From Chloroflexia bacterium (GTDB taxonomy: Bacteria > Chloroflexota > Chloroflexia > Thermomicrobiales > JALYUS01): DNA of 5,901 bases. A program made the translations under genes and the position numbers. Below, piece by piece: positions 1-5,617 of the stretch. Every line of letters begins with the position of its first letter. Positions within the stretch are counted from its first letter, which is position 1. Where the stretch lies: the NCBI GenBank assembly GCA_025924435.1, contig JAICIL010000284.1:1-5901 (forward strand). Reading direction: 5' to 3'. The notes beneath the pieces were generated by a model. It saw nothing but the letters and a program-made list of their open reading frames with translations, did not search any database and had not been told where the DNA came from.

Positions 1-16
1 GCGGCGCAAACGGGCG

Positions 17-421
17 TCAAACGGGGATGGACGCATCAGTCGAGCGGGCGTTTAACTTTTCGAGACGGCTTCGAATAGCACTGGATTTCCGCTGCAGTAA
101 TTCGGCAGCACTTCGTATCGTGTGACCTGTCTTCATGAGTTCGATAAGCGCGTCCTCCTCTTCGGTCCATTTCTCGTAGGCTCTCGGATCGGTCTGCCGA
201 TGCTCATCAAGATTCTTACCAATTCCCTTTGGGGCGGTTGCTGTTCGTGCTTCACTTGAAAAAACGGCGATGATAGCTAACGCATCGCGAGCGGCAGAGA
301 AAATATCCAAATAGGTCATGTTGGGATGTAGGGTCAGAATCTGCTCGTAGGTATATCCATTCGCGATTGCTTCAAGCACCGCAGTTGCCGCCGCGCTCAA
401 TGATGCGGATTCCGAGGACAT
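17..421 (-). CDS. Small DUF433-like plus Myb/SANT-type helix-turn-helix protein, hypothetical
   Basis: A 134-residue protein from the ATG at 421 to a TGA at 17-19. I chose this ATG because AAGGGAG lies 7 nt upstream on the minus strand; an in-frame GTG at 445 would add 8 residues but has no comparable ribosome site. Residues about 10-50 form helices around GYTYEQILTLHPNMTYLDI, which resembles DUF433 domains (small helical modules often found in VapB45-type antitoxins and stand-alone regulators). A polar linker follows (about 55-82). Residues 85-123 start with WTEEED and continue to an HTH-like segment (TIRSAAELLQ then SSAIRSRLEKL) resembling Myb/SANT or GcrA-like DNA-binding helices. A DNA-binding or antitoxin-like regulatory role is inferred. 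No toxin partner is visible downstream within the 16 bases left. Base composition is clearly more AT-rich than the ligase and transporter genes, which hints at separate origin. Domain calls are by eye only. Confidence 0.68.
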   Translation of the reverse strand: MSSESASLSAAATAVLEAIANGYTYEQILTLHPNMTYLDIFSAARDALAIIAVFSSEARTATAPKGIGKNLDEHRQTDPRAYEKWTEEEDALIELMKTGHTIRSAAELLQRKSSAIRSRLEKLNARSTDASIPV

Positions 422-635
422 TGGCTGGCTCCCTTCACTCACCACCTATATCTAATGAATGCCTACATGATAACAAGTTATATGGTTACAGACCAAGACG
501 CCTGCACACATGCTTGAGATTTTTGCTGCTTACGCAGGGAGGGTGGTTCACGAACCGCTCCCAAGCAGGACTTCGCATCACTGCTATCGTGAGATTGAAC
601 GTTTATCGAGCGGTTCTCGCCAGCGATATATGCAG
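422..635. other. Gene-free spacer between two minus-strand genes
   Basis: About 214 bases lie between the end of the acyl-CoA ligase and the start of the small HTH protein, both on the minus strand. The composition is more AT-rich than the ligase. The minus strand carries TATAAC (plus positions 477-482), a 5-of-6 match to a -10 box about 55 nt before the ATG at 421, but I see no convincing -35 box at the right spacing. I find no clear rho-independent terminator for the ligase. Overlapping frames here look like random open frames without family resemblance. Confidence 0.5.
545..616. repeat. Overlapping inverted repeats downstream of the acyl-CoA ligase
   Basis: GAACCGCTC at 552-560 is the exact reverse complement of GAGCGGTTC at 608-616, separated by 47 nt. 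The same left arm also begins a second dyad with GGTTC at 545-549 (GGTTC, two bases, GAACC). The two pairings share GAACC, so they would be mutually exclusive in RNA. No T-run follows on the minus strand, so this is not a standard terminator. The arms are short enough that chance is possible. Confidence 0.4.
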
Positions 636-2198
636 TCAAGTTGTGGGTGCTTGTGCCGCTGACGGGGCGGGCAGCGGCTCGCCGCGCGTGGTGAGCATTG
701 CGGAGTTCCAACCGGACTCGCGCTCGGCGGCGAGGGCGGAGCGGCGGATTTTGCCCGCCTCGTTGCGCGGCAGTTCGTCCACGATCTCGTACGTCTTCGG
801 CACTTTGTAGGACGTGATCCGCGCGCGCGCCCAGGCGTCCAACTCGGCCACCGCCGGTGGGTGCGCCGGGTCGGCGGGCTGGACGATGGCATGGACGCGC
901 CTCCCCCACTCCTCGTCCGGCACGCCGATCACGGCGAGGTCGGCGAGCGCCGGGTGGTCGTGCAGCGCCGCCTCCACCTCGGCGGGGTAGACGTTCGCGC
1001 CGCCGCTGATGATGAGGTCCACGCGCCGGTCGGCGATGTAGAGGTAGCCTTCCTCGTCCACCCAGCCGAGGTCGCCGACGCTGTAGAAGCCGTCCGGCGT
1101 CGCGGCGATGCGCGCCCCACCGACATAGCGGAAGGTCGGGCCGTCGGTCATCGTCGGGCGCGTGTAGATCTCGCCCACTTCGCCGGGCGGCAGTTCGTTC
1201 CCGTGCTCATCGAGGATGCGCAGGTCGCAGACGACGGGCCGCCCGACGCTGCCGGGGTGCTGGAGCCATTCGTCGCCGCGGATGATCGCCGCGCCGATCC
1301 CCTCGCTCGACCCGTAGACCTCGTAGACCTTCTCCGCGCCGATCAGGTCAATCCACGCCCGCTTCAGCCACGGCGGGCACGGCGCGGCGGAGGAGTGGAT
1401 CGCCTCGATGCTGGAGAAATCGCGCCCCCGCAGTAGTTCGCCGGGCAGCATGATAATCCGGCGCATGATGATCGGCGGCATGTAGGCGTAGTTGACGCGG
1501 TGCCGCTCGATCGCCTCCACCGCCCGCGCCGCGTCGAAGCGCTCCATCAGGACGAGCGTGTTGTCGTCCGCCAGGCCGCGATAGGCGTTGAGGAAGGGCG
1601 AGTTGTGGTAGAGCGGCGCGCAGAGCAGTTGCACCTGCCCGTGCGCCTCGCCGAGCCGCGACCCGCGCGGGCCGCGCCGCACCGGGTGCGCCGTGCGGTC
1701 CACGACGATCTTCGAGCGTCCGGTCGAGCCGCCGGAGGCGATCGCCTTGCCGGGGTGGGGCGGGTCGTCCGGCAGCGGCCCGTCGTCGCAGGCGTCCGCC
1801 AGCGACAGGTCCGCCGGGCGGAGGAGCGGGTACGGCACATCCTCCCAATCGGCGAAGACGAGCGCGGGCCGGGCGAGGGCGAGGATGCCGTCGCGCTCCG
1901 GGGCGGGCAGGATCGCGCGCAGCGGCAGCACCAGCGCGCCGCGTTTCCAGGCGGCGGCCGTCACCATCAGGTGCTCCGGCGAGTTCCAGACGCCGACGAC
2001 GATCGTTGACCCTTCGCCGACGCCGCGCCCCGCCAGGAGCCGCGCGATCCGGTTCGTCGCCCGGTCGAACTCCCGCCAGGTGACGGTGCGCTCCTCGCCC
2101 TGCTGCGGGAGAAAGATGATCGCCGCTTTCTCCGGATGCAGCGCCGCCAACTCCGCCACCCGCGCGCCGAACGTCGTTTCCCGCTCCTCCACGCACAC
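636..2198 (-). CDS. Acyl-CoA synthetase / AMP-dependent ligase (ANL superfamily, BaiB/FadD-like)
   Basis: A 520-residue cytoplasmic enzyme expected to activate a carboxylic acid with ATP to an acyl-adenylate and transfer it to CoA. Motifs appear in the family order: phosphate-binding loop SGGSTGRSK (155-163), LYHNSPF (197-203), adenine/acid-binding EVYGSSEG (293-300), YSVGDLG (372-378), hinge and A8 region ADRRVDLIISGGANVYPAEVE split across 389-409, and the C-terminal PRNEAGKIRR with the presumed catalytic lysine K483. The SGGSTGR loop instead of TSGSTG recalls BaiB-type bile-acid and related CoA ligases, so the substrate is probably a bulky or aromatic/alicyclic acid rather than acetate; this is inference. 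Length is normal for the family and no key motif is missing. The start is GTG at 2198; a second GTG at 2192 is better spaced (7 nt) from a GGGGG run and may be the true start. The last roughly 25 residues are a low-complexity Pro/Ala tail ending where GC content drops. It is transcribed divergently from the transporter operon. Confidence 0.9.
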   Translation of the reverse strand: MCVEERETTFGARVAELAALHPEKAAIIFLPQQGEERTVTWREFDRATNRIARLLAGRGVGEGSTIVVGVWNSPEHLMVTAAAWKRGALVLPLRAILPAPERDGILALARPALVFADWEDVPYPLLRPADLSLADACDDGPLPDDPPHPGKAIASGGSTGRSKIVVDRTAHPVRRGPRGSRLGEAHGQVQLLCAPLYHNSPFLNAYRGLADDNTLVLMERFDAARAVEAIERHRVNYAYMPPIIMRRIIMLPGELLRGRDFSSIEAIHSSAAPCPPWLKRAWIDLIGAEKVYEVYGSSEGIGAAIIRGDEWLQHPGSVGRPVVCDLRILDEHGNELPPGEVGEIYTRPTMTDGPTFRYVGGARIAATPDGFYSVGDLGWVDEEGYLYIADRRVDLIISGGANVYPAEVEAALHDHPALADLAVIGVPDEEWGRRVHAIVQPADPAHPPAVAELDAWARARITSYKVPKTYEIVDELPRNEAGKIRRSALAAERESGWNSAMLTTRGEPLPAPSAAQAPTT

Positions 2199-2243
2199 CC
2201 CCGCTTTCGTTTGCCGTTTTCCCAGCCGCAGCGCATCGGCCCC

Positions 2244-2249
2244 ATTCTA
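2244..2249 (-). promoter_or_regulatory. Candidate -10 box for the acyl-CoA ligase
   Basis: The minus strand reads TAGAAT here, a 5-of-6 match to the sigma70 -10 consensus in otherwise very GC-rich DNA, about 46 nt ahead of the GTG at 2198. No recognisable -35 box lies 16-18 nt upstream, so activity would need an activator or a non-standard sigma factor. Weak evidence. Confidence 0.3.
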
Positions 2250-2298
2250 CACCGGCCCGTGCCGCCGGGGCCGTCGGGCCGTCATCGTTCGGTGGCAA

Positions 2299-2361
2299 CC
2301 CCTCCCCGCGTCGGGGAGGGGAGCATTTTCTCTCCTTTCTCCCCTCCCGACGCGGGAGGGG
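2299..2361. repeat. Pair of mirrored GC-rich hairpins, REP/MITE-like
   Basis: Two perfect short-loop hairpins. The first has arms CCCCTCCCCG (2299-2308) and CGGGGAGGGG (2312-2321) around CGT. The second has arms CCCCTCCCG (2341-2349) and CGGGAGGGG (2353-2361) around ACG. Reverse-complementing the second gives the first except for one fewer base pair in the stem, so the 63-base unit is itself an imperfect inverted repeat with a pyrimidine-rich centre (2324-2340). This matches the general look of dispersed palindromic intergenic repeats in high-GC bacteria. It lies upstream of both divergent genes, so termination is not an obvious role. Confidence 0.75.
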
Positions 2362-2416
2362 GCCGGGGGGTGGGTACATCCGGCGGAGATGCAGACGTGG
2401 TGGCATTCGCGCAACA

Positions 2417-2446
2417 TTGACGCGGTCAATCCGCGCGTGGTATCTT
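2417..2446 (+). promoter_or_regulatory. Predicted sigma70 promoter of the transporter operon
   Basis: TTGACG at 2417-2422 (5 of 6 to TTGACA) and TATCTT at 2441-2446 (4 of 6 to TATAAT) are separated by 18 nt. Transcription would start near 2453, giving a leader of about 120 nt before the ATG at 2574. The -35 box is embedded in a perfect small dyad, TTGAC-GCG-GTCAA at 2417-2429, which could be a regulator half-site pair or coincidence. Confidence 0.5.
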
Positions 2447-2477
2447 CTTATCGTCAAAGGTTTCCATAAAGAAATCT

Positions 2478-2503
2478 GCCATGATGGTGTACGCCATCAT
2501 GGC
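2478..2503. promoter_or_regulatory. 26-bp near-perfect palindrome, candidate operator or leader hairpin
   Basis: Left arm GCCATGATGG (2478-2487) is the exact reverse complement of right arm CCATCATGGC (2494-2503). The six central bases TGTACG are themselves symmetric except for one T/G pair, which would be a wobble pair in RNA. It lies about 25-50 nt after the predicted transcription start and about 70 nt before the first permease ATG. This suits a repressor operator positioned as a downstream roadblock, or a stable stem-loop protecting the mRNA 5' end. No T-run follows, so it is not a terminator. The regulator is not in the window. Confidence 0.6.
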
Positions 2504-2559
2504 TCAGAGATGATAGCCGTTCCATTTTCCTGTGTACCTGCCGTCGCCGAGCGGGCTGC

Positions 2560-2567
2560 GAGGGGGG
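2560..2567 (+). promoter_or_regulatory. Ribosome binding site that fixes the DppB-type permease start
   Basis: GAGGGGGG ends 6 nt before the ATG at 2574. It supports that ATG over the in-frame GTG at 2532, which would add 14 hydrophilic residues not expected in the family and has no ribosome site. Confidence 0.65.
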
Positions 2568-2573
2568 CGATCA

Positions 2574-3581
2574 ATGCGGGCGTCGTATGTTCTCAAGCGG
2601 ATCGGCCTCTTCTTCCTCGTCCTCTGGGGGGCGGCGACGCTCAACTTCATCATCCCGCGCCTCTCGTCGGCGGACCCGATCCGCGAGCGCCTGAGCGCGA
2701 TGGCCGTCCAGAGCGGCTACGTGCAGACGGGCATCGAGGAGATGGTGCGGTCGTATCAGGCGAAGTTCGGCCTCGACCAACCGCTCTATATGCAGTACTT
2801 CCGCTACCTGCGGGACATCTTCACGTTCAACTTCGGCTACTCGCTCTCGCTCTACCCCGCCAAAGTGCTCGACCTCATCCTCAACGCGCTGCCCTGGACG
2901 ATCGGCCTCCTCACCGTCTCGACGCTGATCGCCTTCGCCGTCGGCACCCTCTTCGGCGCGCTGATGGCGTGGCCGAAAGCGCCGAGGGTCGTCAAATCGC
3001 TCGCCTCGCCCTTCCTGACGCTCTCCGCGATCCCGCACTATCTGCTCGGCCTCATCCTCCTCTACGTCTTCGCCTTCACCCTGAAGAAATTGCCGCTCTA
3101 CGGCGGCTACCCCGCCGGGACGGTGCCGACCTTCTCGCTCCCCTTCATCGCCACGATCGTCAAGCATTCCATCCTGCCCGCCTGCTCGATCGTCCTCGTC
3201 GAGATGGGCTTCTGGGCGCTCGGCATGCGCTCGATGATGGTGACGACCGAGGGCGAGGATTACATGCTCTTCGCGGAGGCGCGCGGGCTGCGAAGCAACT
3301 TCGTCTTCCGCAACTACGCCCTGCGCAACGCGATGCTGCCGCAGTACACCTCGCTCGCCCTCTCCATCGGGCGCGTCGTCTCCGGCTCGCTGATCGTGGA
3401 GATCATCTTCACCTACCCCGGCATCGGCTCGCTCCTGTACACCGCGATCAAGGGGTCGGACTATTTCGTCATCTACGGCGTCGTCTTCATGGTCATCCTG
3501 ACGCTCGGGCTGGCGACATTGGCACTCGATCTCCTCTATCCGCTCTTGGATCCGCGGATCCGCTATCACCAGGGGGCATGA
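2574..3581 (+). CDS. ABC transporter permease, DppB/OppB type (peptide/nickel/oligosaccharide importer)
   Basis: A 335-residue inner-membrane protein, the usual length for DppB-type permeases. It begins with MRASYVLKRIGLFF and a first membrane helix (about 9-29). A long external loop follows (about 31-100, with the typical FGLDQPLYMQYFRYL at 65-79). Further hydrophobic segments lie at about 105-131, 145-169, 190-215, 258-280 and 297-322. The cytoplasmic EAA loop that docks on the ATPase is at 228-256, with AEARGL at 234-239 followed by NAMLP. The C-terminus LDPRIRY is a family hallmark. It forms a heteromeric channel with the next gene product. The TGA overlaps an ATG in another frame, and the next CDS starts 4 nt further on, indicating one operon. 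Substrate cannot be set from sequence: the class carries di- and oligopeptides, nickel and, in many bacteria, plant-derived oligosaccharides. Confidence 0.94.
   Translation: MRASYVLKRIGLFFLVLWGAATLNFIIPRLSSADPIRERLSAMAVQSGYVQTGIEEMVRSYQAKFGLDQPLYMQYFRYLRDIFTFNFGYSLSLYPAKVLDLILNALPWTIGLLTVSTLIAFAVGTLFGALMAWPKAPRVVKSLASPFLTLSAIPHYLLGLILLYVFAFTLKKLPLYGGYPAGTVPTFSLPFIATIVKHSILPACSIVLVEMGFWALGMRSMMVTTEGEDYMLFAEARGLRSNFVFRNYALRNAMLPQYTSLALSIGRVVSGSLIVEIIFTYPGIGSLLYTAIKGSDYFVIYGVVFMVILTLGLATLALDLLYPLLDPRIRYHQGA
3571..3576 (+). promoter_or_regulatory. Ribosome binding site supporting a TTG start
   Basis: AGGGGG, inside the end of the preceding permease gene, lies 8 nt before TTG at 3585. The nearby ATG at 3578 is closer but is in another frame, so TTG is the best start for the DppC-type permease; an in-frame GTG at 3621 has poorer spacing. 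Confidence 0.6.
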
Positions 3582-3584
3582 ACG

Positions 3585-4502
3585 TTGGGAACACTCGCCG
3601 CGACCACGCCCGCGGGATCGGTGCAATCGCGCGGGGCGGGACGAGAACGGGCGCGCACCTTCGGCGCCTATCTGCGCCGCAACCCGACGCTGATCATCGG
3701 GTTCGCCATCCTGCTCGGCCTGCTCGGCATCGGCATCGTCGGGCCGCTCTTCGTGGATACCGCGCAGGCGCAGCCCGCCACCGTCATGCCCGACCTCCAC
3801 CCCTCGCGCGCCTTCCCGCTCGGCACGGACGATCAGGGCCGCAATCTCTTCGCGGTCGTCGTCGTCGGGCTGCCCCTGACGATGCGGATGGGCTTCATCG
3901 CGGGGACGGTCGGCGTCGGCATCGGCATCATCCTCGGCTTCACGGCGGGCTACCTCGGCGGCACGGTGGACAACGTGATCCGCACCACCGCCGACATCCT
4001 GCTCACCGTGCCGGGGCTGGTCGTCCTCATCATCATCGCCTCCACGATCAAGGGGAGCATCACCGTCGAGCAGATGGCGCTCGTCGTCGCCTCGCTCGCC
4101 TGGATGTGGCCGACGCGCACGATCCGGTCGCAGGTGCTCTCGCTGCGGGAGCGCGCCTACGTGCAGATGGCGAAGATGTCCGGCATGAAGACGCCGGGGA
4201 TCATCTTCTACGAGTTGATGCCGAACCTCCTGCCCTATCTGGCGGCGAGTTTCGTCGGCTCCGTCGGCTCGGCGATCCTCGCCTCGGTCGGGTTGGAGGC
4301 GCTGGGGCTGGGGCCACAGAACGCGCCGACGATGGGCATGACGATCTACTGGTTCCTCTCCTTCAACGCCCTGATTCGCGGCCTGTGGTGGTGGTGGATC
4401 ACGCCAATTGTGCTCCTCGCCCTTATTTTCATCAGCCTGACGCTGATCAGCGTCGGCCTCGACGAGATCGCCAACCCCCGCGTGCGGAGGGCGACGACAT
4501 GA
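3585..4502 (+). CDS. ABC transporter permease, DppC/OppC type
   Basis: A 305-residue inner-membrane permease, the partner of the DppB-type protein. A hydrophilic N-terminus ending YLRRNPT (29-35) precedes the first membrane helix (about 36-56), as in the OppC_N domain. LGTDDQGRN (79-87) corresponds to the conserved LGTDxxGRD motif after it. Membrane segments follow at about 92-120, 135-155, 163-178, 215-240 and 270-292. The EAA docking loop spans about 188-219 (AKMSGMKTPG, then ELMPNLLPY). The C-terminus SVGLDEIANPRV is close to the family GDxLRDxLDPR ending but with NP in place of DP. It starts with the rare codon TTG, justified by the upstream AGGGGG. Its TGA overlaps the next gene's ATG in ATGA, pointing to translational coupling. 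Confidence 0.93.
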   Translation: MGTLAATTPAGSVQSRGAGRERARTFGAYLRRNPTLIIGFAILLGLLGIGIVGPLFVDTAQAQPATVMPDLHPSRAFPLGTDDQGRNLFAVVVVGLPLTMRMGFIAGTVGVGIGIILGFTAGYLGGTVDNVIRTTADILLTVPGLVVLIIIASTIKGSITVEQMALVVASLAWMWPTRTIRSQVLSLRERAYVQMAKMSGMKTPGIIFYELMPNLLPYLAASFVGSVGSAILASVGLEALGLGPQNAPTMGMTIYWFLSFNALIRGLWWWWITPIVLLALIFISLTLISVGLDEIANPRVRRATT

Positions 4503-5473
4503 GCGTCTCCGCGCCCGTCGGCACCGATGTCCTCCGCGTCGAGGACTTGCGCGTCCACTACCACACCGATCGCGGCCCCGTGAAGGCCGTGGACGGCGTC
4601 AGTTTCTCGCTCCGGCAGGGCGAGCGGTTCGGGCTGGTCGGCGAGTCCGGCAGCGGCAAATCCACCACCGCGCTCGCCATCATGCGGCTCATCCAGCCCC
4701 CCGGCCGGATCGAGAGCGGCTCGATCCGCCTCGACGACCGCGACCTGACGCGGCTCTCCGACGAGCAGTTCCGGCGGGTGCGCCTCGCGGACATCGCCCT
4801 CATCCCGCAGGGGGCGATGAACTCCCTCAACCCCGTGCGCCGCGTCCGCGACCACTTCTTCGACAGCATCCGCGCCCACGAGCGCGGCGCGACCGATCAG
4901 GCGATCCGCGAGCGGATCGGCGAACTGCTCCGCATGGTCGGCCTGCGCGAGGAGACGGCGAATCTCTACCCGCACGAACTCTCCGGCGGGATGAAGCAGC
5001 GCGTCTGCATCGCGCTCGGCATCTCCCTGCAGCCGAAGGTGATCATCGCGGACGAGCCGACGAGCGCCCTCGATGTCGTCGTGCAGCGGCAGGTGATGCA
5101 GACGCTCGGCGCGGTGCAGCAGCGGCTGGAAGCGTCGGTCATCCTCGTCGGGCACGACATGGGGCTGCTGGCGCAGTTCGTGGATCGCCTCGGCGTGATG
5201 TACGCGGGGAAACTGGTGGAGATCGGCCCGGTGAAGGAGGTCTTCCGCGAGCCGCTGCACCCGTACACCCAACTCCTGATCGCCAGCCTGCCCTCGCTCG
5301 AAGCGAAAGGCGTGTTCCGGGGCGTCCCCGGCCTCGCCCCCTCGCTCCTCGATCCGCCGTCCGGCTGCCTCTTCCACCCGCGCTGCCCGCACGCGATGCC
5401 ACGGTGCGCGGTGGAAATCCCCGAACTCCAGGAAGTCCGCCCCGACCATTGGGTCTCCTGCCATTTGTATTGA
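4499..5473 (+). CDS. ABC transporter ATP-binding protein, DppD/OppD type
   Basis: A 324-residue cytoplasmic ATPase subunit that powers the importer. It carries Walker A GESGSGKS (48-55), the Q-loop at Q104 in IPQGAMNSLNP, the ABC signature LSGGMKQR (161-168), Walker B VIIADEP (181-187) with catalytic E186, the D-loop SALD (189-192) and the switch histidine H219. The oligopeptide-transporter C-terminal domain follows: HPYTQLL (254-260) and four cysteines C290, C296, C303 and C321, spaced CX5CX6CX17C. In DppD structures similar cysteines bind a [4Fe-4S] cluster, so one is likely here. The reading frame is open far upstream to 2417, but that part overlaps the two permease genes out of frame. The ATG at 4499 has GGAGG 7 nt upstream and overlaps the previous stop by 4 nt. 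It should pair with the DppF-type ATPase that begins at 5618. Confidence 0.95.
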   Translation: MSVSAPVGTDVLRVEDLRVHYHTDRGPVKAVDGVSFSLRQGERFGLVGESGSGKSTTALAIMRLIQPPGRIESGSIRLDDRDLTRLSDEQFRRVRLADIALIPQGAMNSLNPVRRVRDHFFDSIRAHERGATDQAIRERIGELLRMVGLREETANLYPHELSGGMKQRVCIALGISLQPKVIIADEPTSALDVVVQRQVMQTLGAVQQRLEASVILVGHDMGLLAQFVDRLGVMYAGKLVEIGPVKEVFREPLHPYTQLLIASLPSLEAKGVFRGVPGLAPSLLDPPSGCLFHPRCPHAMPRCAVEIPELQEVRPDHWVSCHLY

Positions 5474-5476
5474 GCG

Positions 5477-5608
5477 TAGTAGCCAGTAGCCAGTAGTCGG
5501 TAGACAGTGGGGAGGCGGCGAGGAATCAAAGGTATGTCACAGACTACGGATGCTGTCCCGTGTCTTCTGATTACTGACTACTGGCTACTGACTACCGACT
5601 ACTGCCCC
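5477..5608. repeat. Heptamer-built inverted repeat element between the two ATPase genes
   Basis: The left part (about 5483-5510) is a run of 7-base units CCAGTAG, CCAGTAG, TCGGTAG, ACAGTGG. The right part (5571-5605) holds the same units on the other strand: TTACTGA, CTACTGG, CTACTGA, CTACCGA, CTACTGC. A perfect 13-base inverted match links 5491-5503 to 5592-5604, extended by four more paired bases after one mismatch, around an 80-odd base centre. The 144-nt spacer is unusual because the other operon junctions overlap or nearly so. It may be a small non-autonomous mobile repeat, or a stem that alters expression of the downstream ATPase. Confidence 0.75.
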
Positions 5609-5617
5609 GGAGGTGCA

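Noticed and set aside
545..556. GGTTC-AC-GAACC as a tRNA T-arm
   Set aside because: The loop is only two bases, and no acceptor, anticodon or D-arm can be built around it.
1621..1700. Possible frameshift in the ligase after the phosphate-binding loop, where the protein is Arg-rich
   Set aside because: The frame stays open with the same G/C third-position pattern and the expected LYHNSPF motif follows in frame, so the stretch is more likely a variable loop.
2299..2329. GC hairpin followed by TTTT read as a rho-independent terminator
   Set aside because: No plus-strand gene precedes it; it lies upstream of both divergent genes, the T-run is short and offset, and a mirrored copy follows, which fits a palindromic repeat better.
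3578..3580. ATG overlapping the first permease stop as the start of the second permease
   Set aside because: It is not in the DppC frame; translation from it gives the out-of-frame shadow product.
2571..3800. Long minus-strand frame opposite the permease genes
   Set aside because: It is antisense to two clear permeases, is rich in Asp/Glu/Arg and matches no family; it is a shadow of codon bias. The same holds for the frame at 4346-5464 opposite the ATPase and the plus-strand frames at 861-1436 and 1693-2469.
2417..4498. Very long plus-strand open frame running into the DppD-type gene, suggesting a 1018-residue fusion protein
   Set aside because: This part overlaps both permease genes in another frame, its translation is Arg/His/Pro/Ala-rich without any domain, and the ATG at 4499 has a proper ribosome site. 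Long stop-free frames are common in GC-rich coding DNA.
5483..5605. CRISPR-like array from repeated CAGTAG units
   Set aside because: The units are contiguous 7-mers without spacers and are inverted between the two halves.
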